Source of the DNA: Actinostola sp. cb2023
Lineage: Eukaryota; Cnidaria; Anthozoa; Actiniaria; Actinostolidae
Length of the DNA stretch: 64,000 nucleotides
Direction of reading: 5' to 3'
Assembly: GCA_033675265.1 (NCBI GenBank)
Contig: JAUJYZ010000124.1
Coordinates: 62,001 to 126,000, forward strand
The notes below the pieces were generated by a model. The model worked only from the letters and a program-made list of their open reading frames with translations, made no database searches and had not been told where the DNA came from. Of the stretch, positions 9,229-20,120 are shown in pieces; positions within the stretch are counted from its first letter, which is position 1; each line of letters starts with the position of its first letter. Position numbers and translations under genes: made by a program.

Positions 9229-9352
9229 ACCAATCAGGGAAGCACGGAGGTCAAGGTGCCAAAATATAAGTCTTTTCTCGTCTAAACCAATCAGGGAAAG
9301 CACCGGAGGTCAAGGGGCTATTAAAATATAAGTCTGTTTCTCGTCTAAATCT
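9229..9352. repeat. Two tandem copies of a ~62-bp unit
   Basis: AAACCAATCAGGGAA...GAGGTCAAGG...AAAATATAAGTCT...TCTCGTCTAAA occurs twice in a row with small indels. Noncoding. Confidence 0.8.
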
Positions 9353-9383
9353 GAAAATGTTTTAGATTGCAACCAAAAACATC

Positions 9384-9443
9384 GGACGCTCTAGTAGCGT
9401 GAAGTCGGGCTATTTAAGCCCGACTTCACGCTAGAAGAGCGTC
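9384..9443. repeat. Short hairpin, ~28-bp arms
   Basis: GACGCTCT / AGAGCGTC at the outside and AGCGTGAAGTCGGGCT / AAGCCCGACTTCACGCT inside, separated by about 3 bases. It is nearly perfect and would extrude or fold as a tight stem in RNA. Confidence 0.85.
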
Positions 9444-9544
9444 TAGGAATTGATCCATGCATTACACGCCAACAGCGATTAAATTATTCAATTGTTGGGT
9501 TTGCCCAAGGATTTGATGGACGATGAGGGAATTTGTAGTCCATT

Positions 9545-9690
9545 CATGGTCGTATATACTGTAAAACTAGCTCTCGCTGGAATTGTCCACGAGGATAATG
9601 GGTTTTGTTGTGATGGACGATGTCAAGACATTCATGTTTTAATATACTGTAAAACTAGCTCTTTAAATGTACGAGGATAATGATTTTGTT
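9545..9690. repeat. Tandem duplication (~87-bp period)
   Basis: ATATACTGTAAAACTAGCTCT followed by an ACGAGGATAATG block occurs at 9555-9605 and again at 9641-9685. Noncoding. Confidence 0.7.
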
Positions 9691-9979
9691 GCAATGGTCT
9701 TTTAATATTGAAAGATTATACTCGATGATTTATTTTAATAACAATTATATTGAACTGTGTAGTCTCTCTAAACGGTGCCGAAATCACTTTTTCCTTGGGC
9801 ACTTCCGGAGGAAGTGGCCGAGATATAAAATGCGCTTTCTTTTTTTTTGCTAGGCCACAAAATGCGAAGTATGTGACCGTATCGTTCAGGAAGGTCTGTT
9901 TCAGGGTTTCGATTGGCTGAAACGGGGGCGATGATATCCGAACGCCTAAAGAAGTAATACTCCAGTTTCGAGTTGTTAA

Positions 9980-10537
9980 AGGGGGACTAGTACGTAAATC
10001 GTTCAAAGTTTGATTTAGCTGAAACTTCACTGAAATATTCTCAAAGACCCATACAATCACTGGTTAATTTTTTTCTCAAAAATTCCAATGGGAAGTAATA
10101 CATTTTTATGAATCTTTAGAGGTGCCAGTGACGTCACTGACTCAACCCAAACAATAATCACGGCTTCGCTCCATACATTTCTTCATGTTTAATGTCTCGA
10201 ATTATTTTATTTCTATGAAGCTAAGCGTTTGTGTGAAGGAGTTTTCTTACCTTGTATGTGCTTAGGATTGATTGTTTGACTAGTTTTCTTCAGTGCAGAG
10301 CTGTTATCTAAGCAAACCGTTCAGATATTTTGATCACAAAATACAAAGAAATGTATGGAGCTGAGATTGGGTTGAGTCAGTGACGTCACTGGCACCTCTA
10401 AAGATTCATAAAAATGTATTACTTCCCATTGGAATTTTAGAGAAAAAAATTAACCAGTGATTGTATGGGTCTTTGAGATTATTTCAGTGAAGTTTCAGCT
10501 AAATCAAATTTTGAACGATTTACGTACTAGTCCCCCT
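9980..10537. mobile_element. TTAA-flanked MITE with long inverted arms
   Basis: Ends are AGGGGGACTAGTACGTAAAT and its inverted match ending at 10537, each bordered by TTAA (9976-9979, 10538-10541). The inverted similarity runs about 200 bp into each arm (ATTCCAATGGGAAGTAATAC; AGGTGCCAGTGACGTCACTG). A TTAA duplication indicates piggyBac-type mobilisation. The 558-bp element has no coding frame; the minus ORF at 9716-10060 only overlaps the left arm. Confidence 0.9.
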
Positions 10538-10546
10538 TTAAGTGAT

Positions 10547-10742
10547 GACCGCTGTCCTTGACCAAAGACGCATTTGCTCAGGCTAAGCCTCAATTCAGTG
10601 TAAATTATTCACAAATACCAACGAGAACGCGAAAAAGTGTTGACATTCAACAATAGAAACCATTTTTAATTGCACAGGTTATTCTCTGGATTGAGGCTAA
10701 GCCTGAGCAAACGCGTCTTTTGTCAAGGAGTACAGCGGTGTC
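10547..10742. mobile_element. Small inverted-repeat element (hairpin MITE)
   Basis: Arms of about 50 bp: GACCGCTGTCCTTGACCAAA and GCTCAGGCTAAGCCTCAAT on the left match inverted sequence ending GTCAAGGAGTACAGCGGTGTC on the right. The loop is about 95 bp. It lies only 5 bp beyond the TTAA duplication of the previous MITE. No clear target duplication. Confidence 0.7.
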
Positions 10743-13199
10743 TAAACAAACTCGAAAATGGAGTATTCTATGCTCAAACGAGTCAAATAGTTTCCGGCGT
10801 ACATCAGGCTAAATTTGAAGTGTTGTTCGCTCTAGGTTAGAAGACTAGAAGTGCTGGGTCATTGTTAATAGAAGTGCTAACTCATCGTTCCACGACTACC
10901 GACTAGAAGTGCTGTGTAGAAGCTTGTGCTGTATTGAGAGAGAAGCAGTTGTGTTTAATATGCAGAAGTAGATATTAATTTATGTTTTGAAAGCAGTTTT
11001 AGATATTCAAGCTATGAAAACGACAGGATTCTAGTTCATCGTTTGATGACTAGAAGTGGTAGAAGCTCATGCTGGATCGAGAGAGAAGTAGTCATCTTGT
11101 GTAGTGAGAGAAATGACGCAAGCCATCCAAACGCATACGCCTACTACATACTACATATGCATACTTTAAATCTTCGTCAAGCGTTTTCGAAAGGGCCGTT
11201 CCACGAACTCATCAAAAAATGAACTCAAAAGCAAATAAAATGAACTCCAAAACTATCATGATCTCGCTATGCCATGTTCTGGTGTGTGTCGGTGAGCAAT
11301 GGTGTGTGTCAGTGAGCAGAGATAGAGATCTGCGAATCGTCGAGTTTCGTCTGAAGTACGTACTTGGGACGAATATTCATGCTTAGATGGTTCTGATAAC
11401 GTCGGCCTGCACATTCTTGTTGTGTTGAGGTCACTACGAAATTCAATCACTTGTCTGAGACTTTGTCTAGCTACGGGATACGTCTTGGTTTGTTTGGTCA
11501 GTAACATTTAGCGATAAGCCTACAGGCATATCATTTCGGCTACTGCATTATCCTTTTTAATAATGCCCGAGTATATGCTCATTGAGCGCTTATTAACAAA
11601 TAAACTTGCGAAAACTTGACCTGAATTCCAGGGAGATTGCTTTGAAATAATATATTATTGTAAATTTCAGACGTATAATTAGCATGTTGGCCCAACAGTC
11701 TGACGCCGACAATCAATCTAGCGGCAGGATTTCTGGTGTACTTCGAATGGCACATTGGCCTGCAATAATGAGTACTTTGAGTCGATTAGACAATTCAGTA
11801 AAGTATGATTTGTAATTTAATTGGTTGGATTGGCTTAAAGTTAGTGTTTGTGGCTCAAGATAAAAGTTGGCACGTTAGTGGCCGATCAGGTTCGGATAGA
11901 GTATTTTAATAGAGTATTTTAATATTACTCAATTTAGACCCGGGTTTAGGACACATATAGGCTTTCATATAGTAAGTAAATCGATCTGGAAAAGAGTACA
12001 CAGTCCAGTATAACAAAAGCAAAGAACATAAATATCATAAATCAGCGTAGCTCTTTTCCGTGACAACCACGTGATTATTATGACATCAGACAAAAGCGCT
12101 TTCTGATTGGTTTAGACGGTGGTCTACATTACATTACATTACATTTTGGTGGTCCATTCGAGATTTTTTCTGCATACAAGAAATTTTCGCGCTTCGGCAC
12201 TACCGTATATTGCTGGCGCCTCATCAACCTCGTGTCTTCGCTCGGCTGACTCGTTGGCAATTAAATCTTAGTTCAAAACCAAAATAATTCTTAGCCCGAT
12301 ATAATGTAAAATTACTAAAGATGATTAGGAGCATTTTATAGTTTAGTGCGGAGCGTCCTTTCACTTCATTTTGAACATGAAGCCGGCAAACTTGAACGTG
12401 AAGCCGGCAAACAACAATTAATCTTTGGTTCCAGGCTTCGGTTCTAGTTAACGTACATGCACGAAACCTTGCTCGTTTTTAAGCTAACTAGATGCTCTAA
12501 TAGCGCTCACTTGGGCTACTGATAATGAGATGATGAAGCCGAGAATTGGTAGCTTTAAAATTGCAAGGTTTCTGAAAATGGTGAACATTATAAGGTAGTT
12601 TATGAGTACTAAGAATTATAAATACTTAGATTTTAGCCAAAGAACTACATTTCAGAGAAGTGCTAACATCGCAGCGTGACGTTTCGTCACTCATTGCGTG
12701 ACTCAGTACTGAACATGCATGCGTAATTAGATTGCCTTCGATATTCATATCAAGTAGATTTTCTCTTCTATATTGACGATACTCGAGCAGGAAAGCGTAA
12801 ATTAAATATAGCCAAGAACTAAAGTTCAAATAGTTAATGAACATTTGTGATGCATTTATATTTTACAAAGAACGTTCCAAAGAACAGAATTTCGTGTTTT
12901 CTTAGCACGCTAAGTTGGGCAACGTAACTCGCCGTCTCGACTTCACAAACTGAACTGAGATAAAATCAACAATATAAACTAATACGAGTCTTGGTCTTAC
13001 CTAAGCTTATATACTTTCGGACAGAAAAATTACAAGCCACCAAATAATATTCGAAGTCTATACTAAAAAGCTCTTGAAAGGTTTATAAAATCAATATCCT
13101 TTGGGACATAAATCAAGCTCACATTGTGGAAAGCAAAACATGAAATCAAAAGAACTATCGAATTCAAGAATTTCAAGCAGTAACAAGAGTTTATAGTCG
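10743..13199. other. AT-rich region without a recognised gene
   Basis: Contains GAAGTGCT-type degenerate repeats at 10855-11100, a short (ATTAC)n-like tract near 12127, and doublets such as GTGAAGCCGGCAAAC near 12380-12410. GGGCCGTTCCACGAA at 11193-11207 has an inverted partner at 23100-23114. Two short minus-strand ORFs (11256-11507, 12626-12844) show no protein-like features. Confidence 0.5.
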
Positions 13200-13281
13200 A
13201 GTGTTTAGTTAGGGCGAGACATGATAGAGTGAGGACGCTCGTTCCTCCTCTCCGCCAAATTTCAAATCATTTAAACGGTTA

Positions 13282-14253
13282 ATGGCTGATCTTATAGCGT
13301 TGGAAAATACAAAAAAAGGTAAAAGAAGGACTCGATCTTCAATATCATCTACAGAAAGTTATTGCCAATCACCTGAACTGAAAAAGGCCAAAAACGTACA
13401 TGTAAACGACAGTGTCGAAGAAACGGCCGATAGCTATAGTGAAGACGAAGACACTGAAGACACTGAAGACGAAGTTCTAACAGCTCTCAGTATGGCTGAA
13501 GGGGTCAGCAAGACTCTAGAAGAAATACTATTGAAACTGGGAAAGCTGGACTCAATTGAAGAGTCGGTCCATAATATAGAGACGACCTTATCCAAACTCG
13601 AAGTAAGGACGTCGAAGCTGGAATCCTTCGAAACTTCAGCATCTAAAGACATCGAAGACATGAAGCAGGGCATGAATTTCCTAGATAACAAAGTGGACTC
13701 CTCGATATACAAACTAGAAAATGAAGTAAAAAGGCTGCAAGACAAAGTAGAGCAGTCAAGATCGAAAGAAACAGTATATGAAGAACAAATTGAAGAACTT
13801 AAGAGCAAAGATCTCTACCTGGAAGCATACTCTAGGAGGGAAAACATTAAATTCATGAATATCAGAGAAGAGGAAGACGAAAATGTCGAGGCAGTCATAC
13901 GAGGCTTTTTACAGGACGACCTAAACTACAGTAATTACGACTTAGTGGAGATTCAACGAATACATCGAAATGGCAGAAGAGTAGGCTCAAAACCCCGTCC
14001 GATATTGGCAAGGTTCCTGCGTGCTAAGGATTGCGAGGAGATTATCTCACTAGGTTACAAGCTTAAAGGGACAAGCTACCAAATGTTTAGGGATCTACCC
14101 TACGAACTAATAAAGAAGCGAAAACGTCAAATGCCAACCTATAAGAAAGCCCGACAAAACAAGATACCAGCAGCCTTCAGTAAGTCTGAGCCGGACAAGC
14201 TTTACATTAGAGGTAAACTGTGGCCGGTAGGTCAGGAACTTTATACGACTTAG
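13282..14253 (+). CDS. LINE ORF1 protein (L1 ORF1p-like, RNA-binding)
   Basis: A 323-residue intact frame. Residues 1-35 are basic with a bipartite-like KKGKRRTR segment, and about 40-60 are acidic. About 75-180 form a long heptad-rich coiled coil (SIEESVHNIETTLSKLEVRT), expected to trimerise. A YSRRENIKF motif at about 185 marks the RRM-like domain, and the C-terminal part (IQRIHRNGRR, KPRPILARF, YKKARQNK) is basic. This order is that of L1-type ORF1 proteins, which coat element RNA and act as nucleic-acid chaperones. The start ATG is the first in frame after the 5' leader. It is the only LINE frame here still uninterrupted. Confidence 0.85.
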   Translation: MADLIALENTKKGKRRTRSSISSTESYCQSPELKKAKNVHVNDSVEETADSYSEDEDTEDTEDEVLTALSMAEGVSKTLEEILLKLGKLDSIEESVHNIETTLSKLEVRTSKLESFETSASKDIEDMKQGMNFLDNKVDSSIYKLENEVKRLQDKVEQSRSKETVYEEQIEELKSKDLYLEAYSRRENIKFMNIREEEDENVEAVIRGFLQDDLNYSNYDLVEIQRIHRNGRRVGSKPRPILARFLRAKDCEEIISLGYKLKGTSYQMFRDLPYELIKKRKRQMPTYKKARQNKIPAAFSKSEPDKLYIRGKLWPVGQELYTT

Positions 14254-14482
14254 TTTATAAACTTTAATTTATTTATTTACTTTCTAACTCCAGCTCATTA
14301 ATCACCAAATGTGATTATTATTTTCATAGGCGGAGGGGAGGTAAAAACCCAACCACGCTTATAGCCTAGTGTGAACATGGCTAACTCCCCCGTTAAAATG
14401 CTACGTTTGTCAGTACATCAAGAACTAGTTTCTTTTGTGCCTTTGCCACTTACGGAATCGAAAGCAGAAGTTATAGCGCTTT

Positions 14483-15617
14483 ATGAATACATTTAACTTT
14501 CAAATATTATCACTTAATATTCGAGGCCTAAGGGAATACAAGAAAAACAGAAAACTATTGAATTGGTTCGTCAAGCATAAAGGCGAAAACGGTGTCACAT
14601 TTATGCAAGAAACCCATACTACGTCAGATAGAAAACGATTGGATTAGAAAAACAACAAGGGGTAAATTAGTAATGTCCCACGGGGCTTCAAATAGCAAAG
14701 GCACTGCAATTCTGTTTGGCAGCAAATTAAACTCTATAATTAAACAAGAAATACTGGATAAAGACGGGAGATATGTAATAGTGTGGAGTGAAATACAAGG
14801 AAGACATTTTTTGTTTATTAATTCATACCTGCCAAATTACGAACAAGAACAAATACTTTTAATGAAAGAGATTTCAGAAATGATTAATAAGGTGGAATGT
14901 CCGGTAGAAACTTACATTATTTGAGGAGGAGACTTCAATTTTGTCTTTGATATACATCTGGAAACATCGGGCGGAAACCCAATGCTTAAGCTATGTTCCA
15001 TCGAAACTATTTGCTTAAACTAATTATGCTTGAATACGATCTTTGTGATATATGGAGATTACGTAATCAAAATATAAAGCGATATACTTGGCGAGGAACT
15101 GCACAGGGAAGAAGTAGTAGATCAAACCAATTCTTACACCGTAGATTAGACTTCTTTTTCATATCGGATGAATTACAACCATACGTTGAAGACTGTGGCA
15201 TTATTCCAGCCCCTTCGACTGACCATTCAGCTATAACATTACAATTAAAGGCTTTTTCCGAAGACAGCAAAGGACCTTCTTTTTGGAAGCTAAACAACTC
15301 CCTCGTTGATAACGAGGCATATGTTACAGAACTTAAAAACCGGCTGAAAATTTTTAAAACTTCATTAAACGACGAAGGTATAAGTAATCCACAACTGAGA
15401 TGGGAGCTCATTAAGTACGAAATTCGTAAATTCTCTGTAACATTCTCAAAAAAATCTATCAAGGAACCGTAGATCTGAATATCAGGAAATAGAATTGGAA
15501 ATTAAAAGAATAGAAAATACGAATGGATGGGAAAATAACGAGGAGATGCTTATAAGGCACGATAAACTCTTGAAAACTCTAGAAGAGAGAAGCAATTATA
15601 TTACCGAGGGTATAATT
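14483..15617 (+). pseudogene. LINE ORF2, endonuclease portion (broken)
   Basis: Begins MNTFNFQILSLNIRGLRE, the start of an exonuclease-endonuclease-phosphatase fold that nicks target DNA for reverse transcription. Visible family motifs in order are LSLNIRG, QETH, SHGASNSKGTAILF, GGDFN, RRLDFFFIS and STDHSAI. The reading is damaged by a frameshift near 14620, an in-frame TGA at 14922 just before GGDFN, a shift near 14985 and another near 15470. It stops at the Harbinger insertion and resumes at 20121. Catalytic residues are largely visible but the frame is not translatable. Confidence 0.85.
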
Positions 15618-15665
15618 AGGGAGTTTAAGCATCGACGGATTTTCGGACGGCTACGGCGACCGGAT
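15618..15665. repeat. Harbinger terminal inverted repeat, left
   Basis: Outer AGGGAG followed by TTTAAGCATCGACGG and CGGACGGCTACGGCGACCGG; matches 20070-20117 in inverted orientation with one mismatch near the tip. Confidence 0.9.
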
Positions 15666-16398
15666 ATGAAGTACGTCTTTGATAAGACGTACTGAGCATG
15701 CGCTCAAGCGGCTACACCCCCCCTGGCACCCGTAGCGAACGTTTCTACTACGGCAAAATTCGAGTTTGACGTACTGGCGAGTACGTCGGGAAAAGGTTAG
15801 TGTTTTTATTTTAATTTCATGATCTGAAGACATAGTTTTAGCAGTTAGATGTTTGGAATTATATATTTTCTGCTTTGAGAGTATTTTTTGGCGACAAATT
15901 ACATAATTTACTGATTTTTCCTTATCCTTTTGAAGAGCACAAATTATGGCTGCCACGAGTGTGACGAGCTGCAATCGAACAGGGTAAGTATTATGTACTT
16001 CTGATTTCATTTTGTAAACGTCTCATCAAAGAAAAGGGTCTTAGATATAAAGGGTTGTTTTACTTTGCTATTGCTGTTTTATTTATTCTTAGGTTTTGAA
16101 GCTTTTTTTAAAGCTTATTTAATAGGATTGAACACCGATTGAACATGTAAAAAATGTAAGCTTAGTTCTCCTTTCAATCTTCAAAACTAGCGTTAAAAAA
16201 AATTATAAAATATTGTTTTAATAGCGTTAAAAAGCGTTATAATTCATGGATAATAAATATTGTTTAGTTTGATTCACGGAAGGTGTCATGTATGAATAGA
16301 CTGAACTGATTTGTTTAAAATTTTATACACTCTTTGATGCCCTCTAGCATCGTCAATATTAAGCCGAAGTTCACCAAACTCTCTCAGAAAACACAGCC

Positions 16399-17064
16399 AT
16401 GGAGTGGACAGAAATACACGATGTGTATATGTGTAGAGAAATATTAGTCAGGGAGCCTTTCAAACACAAAAAAGGAAGTTTAGAGAAAGGAAGGATATGG
16501 AGCGAAATATCAGACTCCTTGAATAGTTCAAAGGATGTGAACTTTAAAGTCAACCAAAGGTCAGTAAGAGAAAGGTTCACACTGGTACAATCCAGGTTTA
16601 AGAAAAAAACAAGAGAAGAGCTAGCTAGTAGTGGAATAGCACCAGATGTTACAGAGCTAGAGGTACTCCTGGAGGAAATAGGTGAAAAGGAAAAAGCAGC
16701 TGAGGAGATAAATGAAAGTAGCAAGAAAAAAGTAGAAACAGATCGAGAGAAGGCAGAAGAAATGAGAACCAAGGCTATGAAGCGTTTAACAAGTAAACGA
16801 AAGAATGAGAATGAGGAAGAATGTGAAGCGAAGCCTAATAAGCGAAAAAGTGGAAGTGAGACCATTGAATTTCTCAGAGAGAAGTCACAAATGGAGAAAG
16901 AACTCAGAGAGAAAGAATTAGATCTCAAAAAGGTACAACTTGAGCACCAGGCCAAAGTAAATTCAGATTTTCAGCACCAGATGAAAGACATGATGAACAT
17001 CATGCAACAACAAAACCAAGCAATGATGACACTTGTAGCAAATACTCTCAAAAAGTCTGGCTGA
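16399..17064 (+). CDS. Harbinger Myb/SANT-like accessory protein
   Basis: A 221-residue frame. Residues 1-80 hold a trihelix/Myb-like DNA-binding module: MEWTEIHDVYMCREILVREP, then RIWSEISDSLN and FKVNQRSVRERF, with tryptophans at 3 and 35. About 100-220 is a charged coiled coil (EKEKAAEEINESSKKK; REKSQMEKELREKELDLKK) ending in a Q/M-rich segment. In PIF/Harbinger transposons such a protein binds the element ends and helps the transposase enter the nucleus. It converges with the transposase gene at 18575-20015. The frame is intact and starts at the first ATG downstream of the left end with good context (CCATGG). Confidence 0.85.
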   Translation: MEWTEIHDVYMCREILVREPFKHKKGSLEKGRIWSEISDSLNSSKDVNFKVNQRSVRERFTLVQSRFKKKTREELASSGIAPDVTELEVLLEEIGEKEKAAEEINESSKKKVETDREKAEEMRTKAMKRLTSKRKNENEEECEAKPNKRKSGSETIEFLREKSQMEKELREKELDLKKVQLEHQAKVNSDFQHQMKDMMNIMQQQNQAMMTLVANTLKKSG

Positions 17065-17101
17065 TCTGTTTCATTGTGACATCATGTAAAATACAGGTAG
17101 G

Positions 17102-17235
17102 GTGCTCGCACTAAACCCATTAAATAAATACTAACTTTTAGTACTAAATAGTGCTAATTAAACAATAGAAAACAAAGGATTTAGTATTAGTACTAATTAG
17201 TACTAATTATTGTTGATGGGTTTAGTGCGAGCACT
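17102..17235. repeat. Hairpin element a inside the Harbinger
   Basis: Arms GTGCTCGCACTAAACCCAT and ATGGGTTTAGTGCGAGCAC are perfect inverses. The loop is rich in TAGTACTAAT-type palindromes and contains AACAATAGAAAACAAAGGA. Confidence 0.85.
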
Positions 17236-17285
17236 CTACATGTTGCAGTAGAGATGAGGATAAAGTTAACTTAAAAGTTCCATTA

Positions 17286-17431
17286 GAGTGCAAACACTAA
17301 TTAAGTGAAACAGGACTAATAAATTATTGGTACTAAAATTAATAGCAATGGTTGAAACACAACATATTGTACTATTTATTTTGTACAATATAAATTAGTA
17401 CTATTTCACAGATTAAATGTGAGCACCCTAT
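17286..17431. repeat. Hairpin element b inside the Harbinger (imperfect)
   Basis: AGAGTGCAAACACTAATT and AGTGAAACAG on the left are imperfectly inverted at CTATTTCACAGATTAAATG and GTGAGCACCCT on the right. The loop contains TTGTACTATTTATTTTGTAC. Confidence 0.5.
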
Positions 17432-17516
17432 CTTTATTTTTTGCAATCAGTTTCACTGAATAGTTGAGAACTTGATACATTGTTGTTGTTATTTAGTATT
17501 GTTGATCTAGTTTTGG

Positions 17517-17652
17517 AGTGGTTTCACTTAACCTGTGAATCAAATTATCATAGTTGTAATAGTCAAATAGAAACAACAGAAAACAATGGAATTAGGGTCT
17601 AGTAATGTCCATTGCTCAAACTTCTATTTCACAGCTTAAGTGAAATCACTGT
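17517..17652. repeat. Hairpin element c inside the Harbinger
   Basis: TGGTTTCACTTAACCTGTGAA is inverted at 17630-17652 (TTCACAGCTTAAGTGAAATCA). The loop carries AACAACAGAAAACAATGGA, the same core as in elements a and e. Confidence 0.8.
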
Positions 17653-17889
17653 ATAGAATGTGTCTCTCAAAGAGTTTGTAATTATTAAACCATATTCTGT
17701 ATATCAACAAAACAAATTATTTATAGCATGTTTGTTAAAAACCCATCACATTTGTGGTTATACTACATAAAACTACTCTAGTTTGGAAATATTTTATTAA
17801 GAGTAGATGACTTATTTGAATTGAACCTGTAATTAATAAACTGATCTGTTCCCAGTTACACGAAGATTGGAGAGCTATTCGTTGGATAA

Positions 17890-17944
17890 ATCCTTATCCA
17901 GTGAATGAAATGATTCTGTTATTTATCCACTGAATAAGGATTTA
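17890..17944. repeat. Hairpin element d inside the Harbinger
   Basis: AAATCCTTATCCAGTGAATG and its inverted partner CACTGAATAAGGATTT flank a loop of about 10-15 bases. Confidence 0.75.
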
Positions 17945-18406
17945 CTAAGACTACACAAAGCGAAACACATGGGAATTAGATTGCTATTTCATCTCTTACA
18001 TGAAATCACTTTGACCAGTTTATCTGTTGTTTACAGTTATAATTTAGTTTTTGTCATGTTTTCCATGTTGTATCCATTAGGTACAGCTAACATCTATTAT
18101 ATCAATGAAATTGACAATACATAGCAGGTCACTGTTTACTGTAACTGTTTACAAGTGACTAAATAAATATAGTTTTTGTCATGTTTTCACTGTTGTATTT
18201 ATTAGATACAGAATATTGTGATCCTCTGGGAGAGGGTAGTCATGGGACGACTGTCAATGGTGACTAATGTTCACCCAGAAAATCAATCACAACATTCTGT
18301 AAGTAGGTGGAATGCACTATCACACTTACTGCAAAAGCTTACAATGAATAATGATTCATTAAAAAAAACAAGAACTTTTACAAAATGTGCCATTCAATGT
18401 CAAGTT

Positions 18407-18555
18407 AGAGTACAAACACTAAAACCGTTCAATGTTTTGTACTAATTAGTACTATGTAGCACTAATTAAACAATAGAAAACAATAGAATTAGACCTATCA
18501 CTATTTAGTACTAAATATTACTATTTTTGTTGCACACTTTTAGTGTTTGTACTCT
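18407..18555. repeat. Hairpin element e inside the Harbinger
   Basis: AGAGTACAAACACTAAAA on the left and TTTTAGTGTTTGTACTCT on the right are inverses. The loop contains AACAATAGAAAACAATAGA. The right arm ends only about 20 bases from the transposase stop codon. Confidence 0.85.
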
Positions 18556-18574
18556 ATATGATGGCCTAAGTTTT

Positions 18575-20015
18575 CTAGACAAAGTACTGATCAAGGGTTG
18601 GAGGGTCAAGCCCAAAAAACTCAGAGGTCTGGTTACCATACAGGCAAGTTAGGGCATTTCTTAAAATAGCACTGACCACATAAAGTTTTCCTATACTACT
18701 CAAACCACAATGTCACCAAATAGCCACTCAACAGCCACCCGGACAGTACTCATACTTGCATTGTAAGCCAGCATTTGTTGAGTCATGGCATTACCGCGAA
18801 ATGGAGCCTGCAGATGAACATGGAGGGGGTAGGCCAGATCCCCATAAATACACATGGGCTGACCAGTTGGTGAAAGTGCATTCTGTCTAAGTTGCTGAAG
18901 CAAGCCAGAATCAGCAAGCATGCCAGCATCATGTTTTCTTCCTTCTGCAAGGAAAATGATAAGCATAAACTATTATTTTTTTCATAACATAATAATATTA
19001 AACTTGAAATGGTACCTATAAATAACAGAATAACTGAACTTGAACTACATTGGTTTACAAAATCAAGTATACAACTAATTCAAAACTGTTGTCTTGTGAA
19101 TACTGTACTGCATACTAAATTGGGGCTCAAGTCGTTGCAATATATAAGACAAAAAATAATTAATAGCTGTTTATATATTTGAAGGAGAAAACTTAGTATT
19201 AAGCTTAATTTATTTTTTTATGCTATGTCATGTTCAAGATGTTCGTACTAATTTTGTAACTATAAAGTTCTTACTTAATTATTGTACCTACCCACTGGTC
19301 CATAAAGATTAGCAATTAGGCCATTTGGAACTGCTATTGACTGATATTTCAAGCTATGTACTCGCTTATGACCATTGTATACTATTCTCTGATGCATGCC
19401 AGGTCTGGCTATGGGTCTAACAGTCCCATCGATGAAACCAAAACAATTTTGTAATGGTGCTGCTTTATGATGTATGGCATTAGCATATGTTTGAAGAAGG
19501 GCAGGGTTTAATATATCCATATTCCACTGTGAGATTCTGTGATGATGGACGCCATAAATAAAGTCGAGAACACAGTTGGTAGCCATGCACAAAACGGGAA
19601 CAGGACGACCAAATCTTGGCAACATGTCGCTGTATCTACAGGGATAAGCTAACCTCTTCAGAAGCATACACAAGCCTTCCATTCCCTCTGCTACACTTCT
19701 TTGATCGCATATGAACACATCAGGAATCTGTAATGCCTCTGCAAGAAGCGGCAAGTCTCGTTTTTTAACGCGAAACTCAGCCACGCACTCGTCGTCCTCC
19801 ATGTCATCCAACGAAAAACGCCGGTATTGATCGTATGGCAAATCTAGGTTTTGTGATCTATTTACATCATATAAGAGCAAATATTCTTCAGCTGAAATCG
19901 TTTTGTCGTCAAATGCAAGAATTAAGTGCTCTCTAGCGTTTTTTAGTGACATTTTGTTTTTGTTTTTGTTTTGTTGCCGTATAGCTAGTAGCTCACCGTA
20001 GCGTTTGTTTTTCAA
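18575..20015 (-). CDS. PIF/Harbinger DDE transposase (one intron, small internal deletion)
   Basis: Exon 1 spans 20015-19292 and exon 2 spans 18944-18575; the intron (19291-18945) has GTAGGT and TTGCAG ends. Joining the exons gives the conserved GP-x-EGR-HDAGML region of the family. Candidate catalytic acids are visible: D in GFIDGTVRP, D in IYGDLAYPL and E in RVAVEWLFGD. Just after the glutamate region, near 18703, the frame shifts, and about 15 residues normally found in the family seem to be missing. The C-terminal stretch (SSIGKLYVVSAIL, CLYGNQTSEFF, PTLDQYF) then continues to a TAG at 18575-18577. It catalyses cut-and-paste transposition with the Myb-like partner at 16399-17064. It is nearly intact but probably inactive. 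Confidence 0.85.
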
Positions 20016-20069
20016 ATTTTCGCGGGGACGGTACCATTAGTCCCCAGTCCCCAAACGATGATTGTTAAC

Positions 20070-20117
20070 TTCCGGTCGCCGTAGCCGTCCGAAAATCCGT
20101 CGATGCTTAAAGTCCCT
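20070..20117. repeat. Harbinger terminal inverted repeat, right
   Basis: Inverted copy of 15618-15665, followed by the 3-bp duplication ATT and the resumed LINE frame. Confidence 0.9.
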
Positions 20118-20120
20118 ATT

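Larger units (their letters stand above)
15618..20117. mobile_element. PIF/Harbinger DNA transposon, two genes
   Basis: Terminal inverted repeats of over 40 bp (TTTAAGCATCGACGGATTTT, then CGGACGGCTACGGCGACCGG) are almost perfect. With AGGGAG...GTCCCT as the outermost bases, the flanks show a 3-bp duplication ATT (15615-15617, 20118-20120; reading it as TTA fits equally well), as expected for this superfamily. Inside are a plus-strand Myb/SANT-like gene and a minus-strand DDE transposase gene in convergent orientation, the classic two-gene layout. A series of long hairpins lies between the genes. Confidence 0.9.

Noticed and set aside
9716..10060. 114-residue minus-strand ORF
   Set aside because: Half of it lies in the inverted arm of the TTAA MITE, and the composition is not protein-like.
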